From NCBI RefSeq assembly GCF_003363755.1, contig NZ_CP031396.1, forward strand, positions 3,727,001 to 3,791,000: a stretch of DNA of 64,000 bases, read 5' to 3'. The translations under genes and the position numbers were made by a program. The notes beneath the pieces were generated by a model that worked only from the letters and a program-made list of their open reading frames with translations, had not been told where the DNA came from and searched no databases. Position 1 is the stretch's first letter. Every line of letters begins with the position of its first letter. The DNA is from Pseudomonas protegens. GTDB taxonomy: Bacteria; Pseudomonadota; Gammaproteobacteria; Pseudomonadales; Pseudomonadaceae. Shown in pieces: positions 33,704 to 42,084 of this stretch.

Positions 33704-34399
33704 ATGGACATGCAGCAGTGGCGTGACTGCCTGATGACCGGCCAGTGGTTCAGCCACCTGCCGGATTCCTTACAGAATAGTTTGCTCGGCGGTGCCCGCC
33801 TGCGCCGCTTGGCGCCGGGGCAATGCCTGTTTCTGCGCGGCGATCCGCCCTGCGGCTTGTACGCGGTGCTGGAAGGGACGGTGCGGGTGGGAGCCGTCAG
33901 CGAGCAGGGCAAGGAAGCCTTGCTCAGCCTGATGCAAGCGCCGCACTGGTTTGGCGAGATCTGCCTGTTCGACGGCCAGCCGCGCACCCACGATGCCTAC
34001 GCCGAGGGTGCCTGCACCCTGCTTCAGGTGCCGCAGTCGAGCTTGTTGCAACTGTTGGAGCAACAGCCGCAGTACTGGCGCCAGTTCGCGCTGTTGATGA
34101 GCCACAAACTGCGCCTGGCCTTCATCAACCTGGAACAACTGAGCCTGATGCCGGCGCCGGCGCGGGTGGCCAGTCGCCTGCTGGCGATGGCCGGCGGCTA
34201 CGGCGAAGTCAGCCAAAGTCGCAGCCTGCTGCAACTGCCCCAGGAGCAACTGGCGCTGATGCTCTCGCTGTCGCGCCAGACCACCAACCAGATCCTCAAG
34301 GACCTGCAGCACCAGGGCATCCTGCGCTTGAGCTACGGCGAGATCGAAATCCTCGACACCGAGCGCCTGCGCGCCCTGGCCGGCCTGGCCGGCCTGTAG
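33704..34399 (+). CDS. Crp/Fnr family transcriptional regulator
   Basis: A 231-residue regulator. The N-terminal cyclic-nucleotide-type beta barrel spans ~residues 25-130 (ARLRRLAPGQCLFLRGDPPCGLYAVLEGTVRVGA, FGEICLFDGQPRTHDAYAEGACTLLQV), followed by a dimer helix and a winged HTH (LPQEQLALMLSLSRQTTNQILKDLQHQGILRLSYGEIEILD). No N-terminal Cys cluster, so not an Fe-S Fnr/Anr type. Ligand and targets unknown. Confidence 0.88.
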   Translation: MDMQQWRDCLMTGQWFSHLPDSLQNSLLGGARLRRLAPGQCLFLRGDPPCGLYAVLEGTVRVGAVSEQGKEALLSLMQAPHWFGEICLFDGQPRTHDAYAEGACTLLQVPQSSLLQLLEQQPQYWRQFALLMSHKLRLAFINLEQLSLMPAPARVASRLLAMAGGYGEVSQSRSLLQLPQEQLALMLSLSRQTTNQILKDLQHQGILRLSYGEIEILDTERLRALAGLAGL

Positions 34400-34458
34400 G
34401 CGCTGGCTTGCCAGCGAAGGAGCCCGCAAGACCGCCCTCGTCAGCAGCGGGTTCCTAC
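34395..34458. repeat. REP element
   Basis: GTAGGCGCTGGCTTGCCAGC, then CAGCGGGTTCCTAC: a partial REPIN of the 'ggcttgccagcgaagg' family between the Crp/Fnr gene and hiuH. Confidence 0.6.
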
Positions 34459-34865
34459 GAACCGCGATAGGTCGAGAAGCCATATGGACTGAGCAACAAC
34501 GGAATGTGGTAGTGCTGCTCGGTCTGCTTGACCTCGAAGATCACCGGAATCTCCGGGAAGAAGGTGTCACGCTTGGCCTGCTTGAAGTATTCGCCGGTCT
34601 TGAACACCACCCGGTATTCACCCGCCGTCAGCGCCTGGCCAGCGGGAAACAGCTCACTGATCCGCCCCTGCTCGTTGGTCACGCCGCTGGACAGGGCTTT
34701 CCAGTCCTGGCCCACATGCTGCTCCAGGGTCACCTTGACTCCTGGCGAGGGCAGGCCATTCTCCAGGTTCAGCACATGCACGCTCAAGGGATTGCCCGCC
34801 GCCAGGGCCAGGCTCGACAGACCGCAGAGGCCGATGGCCGCCAGGCTATTACGCAAAATATTCAT
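34455..34865 (-). CDS. hiuH: 5-hydroxyisourate hydrolase, periplasmic (transthyretin-like)
   Basis: A 136-residue protein with a signal peptide (SLAAIGLCGLSSLALAAG). The mature domain has the transthyretin-related signatures LSVHVLNLENGLPSPGVKVTLEQ and the C-terminal YRGS active-site tetrapeptide. The family hydrolyses 5-hydroxyisourate in urate breakdown; the E. coli relative (YedX) is also periplasmic and controlled by the neighbouring HprSR (YedVW) system. Here too a two-component system of that type is two genes away. Confidence 0.92.
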   Translation of the reverse strand: MNILRNSLAAIGLCGLSSLALAAGNPLSVHVLNLENGLPSPGVKVTLEQHVGQDWKALSSGVTNEQGRISELFPAGQALTAGEYRVVFKTGEYFKQAKRDTFFPEIPVIFEVKQTEQHYHIPLLLSPYGFSTYRGS

Positions 34866-34902
34866 GTCCCACTCCTTTCTCGATTGAACAAACAACAGAC
34901 TC

Positions 34903-34940
34903 TGTAGCCGCTGCCGAGCCCGCGAGGCTGCGCAATAGCA
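34903..34940. repeat. REP element
   Basis: TGTAGCCGCTGCCGAGCCCG and following CGAGGCTGCG, a single REP between hiuH and the HbpS-like gene. Confidence 0.75.
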
Positions 34941-34963
34941 CAACGCGGGCGCGGCTCTCCCGT

Positions 34964-35452
34964 TCACTGACGTCCGGCCTCGGCCGCCAACCCCACCCGC
35001 TGTGCCGCCTGTGACGCGCACGCCTCGTCCTGCGCCGCGCCGCCCGCACCGGCAATGCCCATCGCGCCCACCAGCTGGTTGTCGGCAAACAAGGGAATGC
35101 CGCCGCCGAGCAACAGCAGCTCCGGCAAGGTGTTGAGGTTGGCCGCCTCGGGGTTGTTGCGCGCCCGCTCGGCGAACAGCCGGGTCGGGGTCTTGGTGGA
35201 CAGCGCGGTATACGCCTTGCGCTGGCTGGCGAGGGTGTTGTGCGGACCTACGCCATCGGCGCGCAGGGTCACCAACAGGTTGCCGCCACGGTCCAGCACC
35301 GACACCACGGCGGTGCATTGGGCCAGGCTGGCGTCGGCCAGCTGACGGGCGGTGGCCAGGTCCAGCTCTGCGTGACGCGCAAGCTCCGGGGCCGCCAGGG
35401 CAGTGCCGGCAAGGCCAAGACCAACGCTTAGAACGAGGGTTTTGCAGATCAT
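34964..35452 (-). CDS. GlcG/HbpS family heme-binding-type periplasmic protein
   Basis: A 162-residue protein with a signal peptide (LVLSVGLGLAGTALA/AP). The mature part has the HbpS/GlcG pattern: ATARQLADASLAQC, VSVLDRGGNLLVTLRADG, ASQRKAYTALSTKTPTRLFAERA, GGGIPLFADNQLVGAMGIAGAGGAAQDEACA. Members bind heme or stabilise sensors at the cell surface; the ligand here is unknown. Likely controlled with hiuH by the divergent two-component system through the palindrome at 35519. Confidence 0.85.
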   Translation of the reverse strand: MICKTLVLSVGLGLAGTALAAPELARHAELDLATARQLADASLAQCTAVVSVLDRGGNLLVTLRADGVGPHNTLASQRKAYTALSTKTPTRLFAERARNNPEAANLNTLPELLLLGGGIPLFADNQLVGAMGIAGAGGAAQDEACASQAAQRVGLAAEAGRQ

Positions 35453-35518
35453 GGGAAGGCTCCTGAAAGACAGGCCGCCACCTTACCCAGCGGTGCTCGT
35501 CAGAACCTCGTCATTTGG

Positions 35519-35534
35519 ATTACAAGTTTGTAAT
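35519..35534 (+). promoter_or_regulatory. CusR/HprR-type box between divergent units
   Basis: ATTACAA-GT-TTGTAAT is a perfect palindrome with the half-site spacing of known CusR/HprR boxes (TTACAAnnTTGTAA). It lies 67 bases from the HbpS-like start and 54 bases from the response-regulator start. Confidence 0.7.
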
Positions 35535-35587
35535 GGGCAAGCGCGCGTCGGGCGCCTAGCCTGTGCCGATCATTTCCGAGGTGCACC

Positions 35588-36268
35588 ATGCGTTTGCTGG
35601 TAGTTGAAGACGAAGCCAAGACCGCGAATTTTCTGGCCAAGGGGCTGGGAGAGTCCGGATTCGCCGTGGACGTGGCCCTGAATGGCCTGGACGGGCGCCA
35701 TTTCATCGAGCAGCAGGAATACGACCTGATCATCCTCGACGTGATGCTCCCCGGCCTCAACGGTTGGCAGTTGCTGCAGTTGATCCGCCAGCGCGGCGCC
35801 ACCCCGGTGCTGTTCCTCACCGCCAAGGACGCCATCGAAGACCGGGTTCGTGGCCTGGAGCTGGGCGCCGACGACTACCTGCTCAAGCCCTTTGCCTTCG
35901 CCGAACTGCTGGCCCGGGTCCGCACCCTGCTGCGCCGCGGGCCGCTGCGCGAGGCCGAGTCCTTCAGCATCGCTGACCTGGAGATCGACGTGCTGCGCCG
36001 TCGGGTCAGCCGCGGTGGCCAGCGCATCGCCCTGACCAACAAGGAGTTCGCCCTGTTGCACCTGTTGGCCAGCCGTCAGGGCGAAGTGCTGTCGCGGACC
36101 CTGATTGCCTCCCAGGTGTGGAACCTGAATTTCGACAGCGACACCAACATGGTGGAAGTGGCGGTGCGCCGGTTGCGGGCCAAGGTCGACGATCCCTACA
36201 TGCCCAAGCTGATCCACACCGTGCGTGGCGTCGGCTACCAGCTGGAAGCCCCGGATGAAGCGCTCTAG
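35588..36268 (+). CDS. OmpR-family response regulator (CusR/CopR/HprR type)
   Basis: A 226-residue regulator. Receiver: MRLLVVEDEAKTANFLAKGL, phospho-Asp in YDLIILDVMLPGLNGW, LFLTAKDAIEDRVRGLELGADDYLLKPF. C-terminal winged helix: LTNKEFALLHLLASRQGEVLSRTLIASQVWNLNFDSDTNMVEVAVRRLRAKVD. This is the heavy-metal/peroxide subfamily (CusR, CopR, PcoR, HprR). It overlaps the sensor gene by 14 bases and likely binds the palindrome just upstream. Confidence 0.92.
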   Translation: MRLLVVEDEAKTANFLAKGLGESGFAVDVALNGLDGRHFIEQQEYDLIILDVMLPGLNGWQLLQLIRQRGATPVLFLTAKDAIEDRVRGLELGADDYLLKPFAFAELLARVRTLLRRGPLREAESFSIADLEIDVLRRRVSRGGQRIALTNKEFALLHLLASRQGEVLSRTLIASQVWNLNFDSDTNMVEVAVRRLRAKVDDPYMPKLIHTVRGVGYQLEAPDEAL

Positions 36269-37643
36269 TTCCATCGCCTGGCGGCTGGCCCTGGCCTTTG
36301 CCGCGGTCTGCGCCCTGGTGCTCAGCGTGATCGGGGTGTTCCTCTACCGCTCCCTGGCCGAGGAAATCGCCTACCGCGACGACCTTGCCCTGTTGGGACG
36401 TCTGGAACAGGTGCGCGCCCTGCTGCAGGACAGCGACAGCCTGGACGCCCTGCAAGCCCGGCCCCGGCTGTACCAGAACATGCTGGGCAACCAGGAAAGC
36501 CTGTTGCTGGTGCTGCGGGCCGATGGCTCGACAGTGATCGGCATCAACCCCCGGCAACAGCGCTTGCCCGAGTTGCTGCCGATTGCCCGTGAGCAGCGCC
36601 CGCAACGCCGCGACATCCTCCTCTGGCCGGGCAGCGACCAGATTCCGCTGGCCCTGCTGGCGGGACAGGCCAGCGGCCCCAAGGGCGAGGCCCTGACGGT
36701 GATTGCCGGGAAGGTGCTCAGCGAGCGCGAGCAGATGCTCGCCAGCTACCGCCTGCGCCTGTACCTGGCGGTAGGCCTGGGGGCCTTGCTGGCCTTCGCC
36801 CTGGGCTTGCTGTTATTGCGTCGGGGCTTGCAGCCGCTGCGCCAGCTCAGCGAGTCGGTGCGCGAGATCGATCTGCGCAGCCTCGACCGGCGCCTGCAGA
36901 CCACCGGCATCCCGGCCGAATTCCACGAGCCGGTGCAAGCCTTGAACGCCATGCTGGCGCGCCTGGAAGAGAGCTTTCAGCGCTTGTCGCAGTTCTCCGC
37001 CGACCTGGCCCATGAAATCCGCACGCCGTTGCACAACCTGTTGGGCAGCAACGGCCTGGCTCTGAACCAGCCCCGTAGCGCCGCGGAGTACCAGGAAGTG
37101 CTGGCCTCCAACATGGAGGAGTTCGAGCGCCTGGGACGCATGGCCGAGAACCTGCTGTTCCTGGCCCGGGCCGAGCAGGCCGATGCGGCGCTGGACCGCC
37201 AGCTGCTGTCACTCTCGGGCGTCGGCGCGCAGTTGTGCGACTACTTCGAAGCCCTGGCCGATGACCGGCAAATCCGTCTGGAGAACGGTTTTTACGGCGA
37301 GCTGCTGGCCGATCAGCAACTGCTGCAAAGGGCCCTCGGCAACCTCCTGGCCAACGCCGTGCGCCACGCCGACGCGGATTCGCTGATCCGCCTGCGGCGC
37401 CGCGACGAAGCGGGCTGGTGCTGGCTGCAGGTGCACAACCAGGGCCCGGCGATTGCCCCTGAGCATCTGCCTCGGTTGTTCGACCGCTTCTACCGGGTTG
37501 ACCCCTCCCGCGCCGAACCGGGGGATTCCGGCGGCCTGGGCCTGGCCATCGTGCGCTCGATCATGCTGCTGCATGGCGGTCAGGTGCGGGTGACCAGTGA
37601 TGCCCAGGCCACGGTGTTCGAACTGGGTTTTGCGGTGCTTTAA
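36255..37643 (+). CDS. Heavy-metal/peroxide-type sensor histidine kinase (CusS/HprS-like)
   Basis: A 462-residue membrane kinase. TM1 ~10-30 (WRLALAFAAVCALVLSVIGVFL), a periplasmic domain of ~140 residues, TM2 (LYLAVGLGALLAFALGLLLL), then HAMP, HisKA with phospho-His (FSADLAHEIRTPLHNLLGSN) and HATPase (LLANAVRHAD, GGLGLAIVRSIMLLHGG). Partner of the regulator it overlaps. The periplasmic loop lacks obvious Cu-binding His/Met clusters, which favours a redox or peroxide signal (inference). Confidence 0.92.
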   Translation: MKRSSSIAWRLALAFAAVCALVLSVIGVFLYRSLAEEIAYRDDLALLGRLEQVRALLQDSDSLDALQARPRLYQNMLGNQESLLLVLRADGSTVIGINPRQQRLPELLPIAREQRPQRRDILLWPGSDQIPLALLAGQASGPKGEALTVIAGKVLSEREQMLASYRLRLYLAVGLGALLAFALGLLLLRRGLQPLRQLSESVREIDLRSLDRRLQTTGIPAEFHEPVQALNAMLARLEESFQRLSQFSADLAHEIRTPLHNLLGSNGLALNQPRSAAEYQEVLASNMEEFERLGRMAENLLFLARAEQADAALDRQLLSLSGVGAQLCDYFEALADDRQIRLENGFYGELLADQQLLQRALGNLLANAVRHADADSLIRLRRRDEAGWCWLQVHNQGPAIAPEHLPRLFDRFYRVDPSRAEPGDSGGLGLAIVRSIMLLHGGQVRVTSDAQATVFELGFAVL

Positions 37644-37654
37644 CGGTGACCGGA

Positions 37655-38875
37655 TCAACGGGTCAGGCTGCGCGCCACACCGGTTTTCCAGGCCTCGCTC
37701 ATGGCCTCGGCCATGCCCTTGAAGGCGGGATGGGCCGCGCTATAGACCTGCATCTCGCCCATCGCCTGTGCCATGCCGTGCTCGACCTGTTGCAACAGTT
37801 CATGGCTGCGACCTTCGCTGAGGTTGCAGGCCGTGCGGGCGAAGCGCAGCAGCGCCTGGCGTTTGGGCCAGGTCTTGGAGCCACCCAGCAATAGCGCCAG
37901 GCTGTCCGCCTTGATGTAGACCGACGTGGTCACCAGATCAAAGGCCGGTGCCAGGCTGACGGGGGCTTCCACATCCGTGTCGGGGTACAGCACGCCGAAG
38001 TTCTTCAGATGGGCATCGCCATTTCTCAGTCCGGCCGACAACGCCACGATCTTGAAGAATGACTCCAGTGCCCGGTTCAGTAGGTGTGGGGAGACAAAGG
38101 CCTTGATCTGTTTCGCCGCGCCTTCGTAGGAGCCGTCGTACTTGGCTTTCGCCGGCCAGGCGTTGAGCACGCAGAAATCCTCGAAACCCAGGTAGCCCTG
38201 GGCGCTCAGGTCGAAACGTTTGACCACCAGGAACTGGCCATTCTGGCTGAGTTCGATCTCCGGCACTGGCAGGCCGGCATGCAGCGCCGCACGCATGCAG
38301 AAGAATTCGTTGGCGGCCAGGTGGGGGTATTGATCTGCGCGGAAAGCCTTCACCAAATGAGTGGCGCCGCGATGGGTCAGGCGTTCGACGCTGTTGGTGC
38401 TGTCGCGGATCAGGACTTTGGGCTGCACCCCGGAAACGCCTGAATACTGGCCATAGGTCGCCAATAGATCCTCGAACAGTCCCTCGGCACCGTCATGCAC
38501 CAACAGGTCCTCCAGGCTGGTTTCCGGCAGGGGCGCCTGGGGTGATTGCGTTGTGCTGATGGCCACCCGACCCAGTTGGTACGGCCCCACGATCGATAGC
38601 AGAGCGAAGTCGTCGAAACCGCGCACCGCCTTGCTGAAACGGCGCAGCAGTTCATCACGCAGCGAACCTTCCGGCAGGTGCATATCGAACACCGGTGGCA
38701 GGCCTCGATCCCAGCCATAGCTCGCCAGGCGTGGCGGCATGGTCAGCGAGACCGCGTCGCGAGGCGAGGTGTTGTCGTTGTAGGTGAAAACCGAGTCCGC
38801 CTGCGCCTGGCCACGGCCGAGAGTGCCCACCGCCATGCCGGCCACACGGATGTGCAGCCGCTGTTGCTCAGTCAT
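37655..38875 (-). CDS. hipA: HipA family Ser/Thr kinase toxin, module 1
   Basis: A 406-residue HipA-like kinase. N-subdomain VFTYNDNTSPRDAVSLTMP and VFDMHLPEGSLRDEL; ATP-site GVSGVQPKVLI; catalytic ALSAGLRNGDAHLKNFGVLY and metal-binding LAPAFDLVTTS. All key motifs are kept and it is full length. HipA kinases phosphorylate aminoacyl-tRNA synthetases (GltX in E. coli) and cause dormancy unless bound by HipB. It overlaps hipB by 8 bases. Confidence 0.9.
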   Translation of the reverse strand: MTEQQRLHIRVAGMAVGTLGRGQAQADSVFTYNDNTSPRDAVSLTMPPRLASYGWDRGLPPVFDMHLPEGSLRDELLRRFSKAVRGFDDFALLSIVGPYQLGRVAISTTQSPQAPLPETSLEDLLVHDGAEGLFEDLLATYGQYSGVSGVQPKVLIRDSTNSVERLTHRGATHLVKAFRADQYPHLAANEFFCMRAALHAGLPVPEIELSQNGQFLVVKRFDLSAQGYLGFEDFCVLNAWPAKAKYDGSYEGAAKQIKAFVSPHLLNRALESFFKIVALSAGLRNGDAHLKNFGVLYPDTDVEAPVSLAPAFDLVTTSVYIKADSLALLLGGSKTWPKRQALLRFARTACNLSEGRSHELLQQVEHGMAQAMGEMQVYSAAHPAFKGMAEAMSEAWKTGVARSLTR

Positions 38876-39116
38876 GGAAATGCGCCTGTTTCAGGCTGTC
38901 CAGGGTCGGGCGTTGCCGGGGGCGGGGCACGGCGCTGAGCTCGTAGCCAAAACCATTGAGAATGGCTTCGACCTTGCGCAAGCCGATTTCGGTAATGGTG
39001 TTGTTTTCAATCCCCGAGATGGTGGCGCGGCTCATGCCGTATTGTGCTGCCAGTGCCTGCTGCGAGAGCTTGCGCTCTTTGCGCAGGGTCCGGATCAGTT
39101 GTCCAAGGCTTTCCAT
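38868..39116 (-). CDS. hipB: HipB family antitoxin, module 1
   Basis: An 82-residue XRE-type regulator: LGQLIRTLRKERKLSQQALAAQYGMSRATISGIENNTITEIGLRKVEAILNGFGYEL. The C-terminal tail PRPRQRPTLDSLKQAHFHD is the HipA-contacting part. It neutralises HipA and represses the operon. ATG at 39116 preferred; an in-frame start 10 codons upstream would lie in the operator region. Confidence 0.88.
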   Translation of the reverse strand: MESLGQLIRTLRKERKLSQQALAAQYGMSRATISGIENNTITEIGLRKVEAILNGFGYELSAVPRPRQRPTLDSLKQAHFHD

Positions 39117-39164
39117 GGGGTTTATTCCGCATTGTATGCAATGCATTTTTACTGAAAATTATTT

Positions 39165-39186
39165 AATGCATCCTATTTGATGCATT
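39165..39186 (-). promoter_or_regulatory. hipBA module 1 operator
   Basis: AATGCAT and ATGCATT are perfect inverted arms 8 bases apart; a further ATGCAATGCAT lies at 39136-39146. Multiple palindromes of this type are the usual HipB binding sites. Confidence 0.6.
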
Positions 39187-39286
39187 GTGCAGTGTAGATC
39201 GGCAGAGTCTTTTTCGCGGGTTTTTTTACTGGTGAAGGTTGCACCCGTCGCTGCACCTGTAGGAACCGGCTGGCCGGCGCAGGGGC

Positions 39287-40291
39287 TCAACGCAAACCGT
39301 CGCGAAATTGCCCCGGGGTCATCCCGGTCCAGCGCTTGAACGCCCGGCTGAAGCTGCTGGCATCGGCAAAGCCCAGCAGGTAGCTGATTTCGCTCAGGGA
39401 GCATTCCAGGTCCCGCAGGTGCAGCAGGGCGAGGTTCTCCCGGCATTCGTTGAGCAGGGTGTCGAAGCGCGTGCCTTCATCCGCCAGGTGCCGTTGCAGG
39501 CTGCGCAGGCTCAGGTGCAGGGCCTGGGCGACGCGTTCCGCGGAGGGTTCGCCTTCCGGCAATTGGGCTTCGATCACGCCGCGCACCTTGCGCTCCCATG
39601 TCAGCGGCCGCAGTTGCAACAGGGTGCGCTTGAGCACCGCTTCGTTGTGCTCGGCCAGTTCCGGGTTGGCGTCGTCCAGGTGGCTGTCGAAATCGTGCAG
39701 GCCGAATTCCAGGCAGTCATCGGCTGCGGCAAATTGCACCGGGCAACGAAACACCTTGTGCCATTGGCTGGGGTCTTCCGGGGCGGGGCGCCGCAGTTGC
39801 ACGGCGAGTGGCGCGTAGTCGCGACCCAGGCGGTTGCGGCAGGTGCGCACGTAGATCGCGGCAAAGGCGTCGATGGCCTCGAAGGCCGGTTGCGGCGAGC
39901 CTTCGGGCACCTTGAGGAAGAACCGGTAGCGGTCCGGCTCGCGGGTCAGGGCCAGTTCCAGGGCGTCGCTGACCACCTGGTGATAACGCACGATGCGCTC
40001 GAAGACTTCCCGCAGGCTGCCGCTGGCCACCAGGGCGTAGCCCAGGGCATGGAAGGTGGTGGGGCTGACAAAGCGCGACACCCGCAGGCCAATGGCCGGG
40101 TCGCCGCTGGCCTGCACGGCGAGATGCCACAGGCGGGTGGTGGCCGACAGCGGGTAGCGGGCGTTGGGGTCGTCCATCAATTGCGGGTCGAGTCCGGCCT
40201 CGCGGCACAGCGCGCCGCTGTCGAGGTCGAGGGCGTCCAGTTGCTTGCGCAAGGCGCGGGTCCAGCTGGCAAGGGAAGTGGCTTCGGTCAT
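39287..40291 (-). CDS. AraC-family transcriptional regulator (arabinose-binding-like N-domain)
   Basis: A 334-residue regulator. N-terminal 'AraC-type arabinose-binding/dimerisation' domain (LCREAGLDPQLMDDPNARYPLSATTRLWHLAVQASGDPAIGLRV ... FHALGYALVASGSLREVFERIVRYHQVVSD), then two HTH motifs (PSAERVAQALHLSLRSLQRHLADEGTRFD and SLSEISYLLGFADASSFSRAFKRWTGMTPGQFR). Subfamily of OruR-like regulators. Divergent from a fatty-acid desaturase gene, its likely target. Confidence 0.9.
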   Translation of the reverse strand: MTEATSLASWTRALRKQLDALDLDSGALCREAGLDPQLMDDPNARYPLSATTRLWHLAVQASGDPAIGLRVSRFVSPTTFHALGYALVASGSLREVFERIVRYHQVVSDALELALTREPDRYRFFLKVPEGSPQPAFEAIDAFAAIYVRTCRNRLGRDYAPLAVQLRRPAPEDPSQWHKVFRCPVQFAAADDCLEFGLHDFDSHLDDANPELAEHNEAVLKRTLLQLRPLTWERKVRGVIEAQLPEGEPSAERVAQALHLSLRSLQRHLADEGTRFDTLLNECRENLALLHLRDLECSLSEISYLLGFADASSFSRAFKRWTGMTPGQFRDGLR

Positions 40292-40390
40292 GCGATTGGC
40301 GCGTCCGGTCAACAGGTTGGCGTTTACGGCTAGCGCCCGGAGCCGGGGCTCGGGGCAGGATGCACACATCACTGACCAGAGAATGGAATC

Positions 40391-41464
40391 ATGCAAGGTA
40401 TTTGCGCAAGCCCCGAGCGGATGAACGCACAACAGCGAGCGGCGCACGTTCGCCAGGTGGTCCTGGCCCGGGGCGATGAACTGCGCCGGCGCTTTCCCTT
40501 GCTGCGGCACCAGGACGCCCTGGGCGCAGGGATTTTGCTATTTGCCCTGTCCGGGATGCTGGGGTCAGCGGCGCTCTATGTCGGTGGCTACCTGACTTGG
40601 TGGGCGTGCCTGCTGCTCAACGCGTTCTTCGCGTCCCTGACCCACGAGCTGGAACACGACCTGATCCACAGCATGTACTTTCGCAAGCAGCGCCTGCCCC
40701 ACAACCTGATGCTGGCGCTGGTCTGGCTGGCGCGGCCGAGCACCATCAACCCCTGGGTGCGGCGTCATCTGCACCTCAATCACCACAAGGTGTCCGGCAG
40801 CGAGAGCGATATCGAAGAGCGCGCCATCACCAACGGCGAACCCTGGGGCATCGCCCGCCTGCTGATGGTGGGGGACAACATGATGGCGGCCTTCATCCGC
40901 CTGCTGCGGGCGCCGGGGGCCAAGCACAAGCTGCGCATCCTCAGCCGTACCCTGGCGGTGTACGCGCCGCTGGCCCTGCTGCACTGGGGCGCCTGGTACC
41001 TGTTCCTCGGTTTTCATGGGGCCAATGGCGTCGCCGCGTGGCTCGGCAGCCCGATCCAGTGGTCACCGGACACCCTGGCGCTGATGCACGGCATCGATAT
41101 CGCCGTGGTGGTGATCATCGGCCCCAACGTGCTGCGCACCTTCTGTCTGCACTTCGTCAGCTCCAACATGCACTACTACGGCGACATCGAACCGGGCAAC
41201 GTGATCCAGCAGACCCAGGTGCTCAACCCCTGGTGGATGTGGCCGCTGCAGGCCTTCTGCTGCAACTTCGGCAGCACCCACGGCATCCACCATTTCGTGG
41301 TCAAGGAACCCTTCTACATCCGCCAACTGACGGCGCCGGTGGCACACAAGGTGATGGCCGAGATGGGCGTGCGCTTCAACGATTTCGGCACCTTTGCCCG
41401 GGCCAACCGCTTTCATCCCGTGGAGCAGGTGGCGACGCAACCTGCGCGTAACGCCCGGGTTTGA
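40391..41464 (+). CDS. Fatty acid desaturase family membrane protein
   Basis: A 357-residue di-iron membrane enzyme: His boxes HELEHDLIH, HLHLNHHKVSG and HGIHHF. Hydrophobic spans near 45-85 and 175-245. Different from the DesA-type enzyme at 25 kb (only general motifs shared); closer to the alkane-hydroxylase/desaturase branch. Start uncertain: 40391 or an ATG at 40421 (MNAQQRAAHV). Likely induced through the divergent AraC regulator. Substrate unknown. Confidence 0.85.
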   Translation: MQGICASPERMNAQQRAAHVRQVVLARGDELRRRFPLLRHQDALGAGILLFALSGMLGSAALYVGGYLTWWACLLLNAFFASLTHELEHDLIHSMYFRKQRLPHNLMLALVWLARPSTINPWVRRHLHLNHHKVSGSESDIEERAITNGEPWGIARLLMVGDNMMAAFIRLLRAPGAKHKLRILSRTLAVYAPLALLHWGAWYLFLGFHGANGVAAWLGSPIQWSPDTLALMHGIDIAVVVIIGPNVLRTFCLHFVSSNMHYYGDIEPGNVIQQTQVLNPWWMWPLQAFCCNFGSTHGIHHFVVKEPFYIRQLTAPVAHKVMAEMGVRFNDFGTFARANRFHPVEQVATQPARNARV

Positions 41465-41577
41465 GGGGGCGGACTGTCTTTCTGGTTAAATATCCAAGGA
41501 CCGATAACGTTAAGCCAAGGTCACGCGGCGCCGGGAAACGCCCGGAATCCGCGAAGGGGCAACGACAGGGAGACGCT

Positions 41578-42024
41578 ATGAACAGTGCGGTAAGGCGATT
41601 GATCGCCGTTGCCTTGATGAGTGTGGGCAGCGTGTCGCTGGCCGACTCGGTGGTGGAAGGCCGCGACGAGGCGCTGGCGCTGAGTATCTTGAAGCATCTG
41701 GAAGTGAACGGTTTTCGCAATTCCTTGAGGCCGCGGCACTACCCGGACGGCACCACGCTGGGCCAGACGCCCTATCGGATCTACGAGAAGGATGCAGGCG
41801 CCGAGGGCACCTACAACGCGACGGACGAAGAACAAAGCTGGGTCTACAGCGTCAGGGTGATGGAGCGGGGGAGCCAGGGCATCACCATCTGTTTTGTCGA
41901 CCAGAACCTGCACGGTAGCTACCTGGCCGCTTCGCCGTTGCGGGTCGAGAAAAACCGGGCGGGGCATTACGTTGTGGTCAAGGAACTGCCAACAACCCCG
42001 GCCTGCCGCATCACCCGAGGCTGA
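41578..42024 (+). CDS. Small periplasmic protein of unknown function
   Basis: A 148-residue protein with a signal peptide (LIAVALMSVGSVSLADS, cleavage after SLA) and RBS AGGGAG. The mature part is beta-rich with YSVRVMERGSQGITICFVDQNLHGSYLAASPLRVEK and two Cys that may pair. No family recognised. Not overlapping its neighbours. Confidence 0.75.
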   Translation: MNSAVRRLIAVALMSVGSVSLADSVVEGRDEALALSILKHLEVNGFRNSLRPRHYPDGTTLGQTPYRIYEKDAGAEGTYNATDEEQSWVYSVRVMERGSQGITICFVDQNLHGSYLAASPLRVEKNRAGHYVVVKELPTTPACRITRG

Positions 42025-42084
42025 GGCCAGCTCCGACACAGGCCCGCTCTTGCACGGTCCGGTTCATAGCCAGTTCCTACAAGC

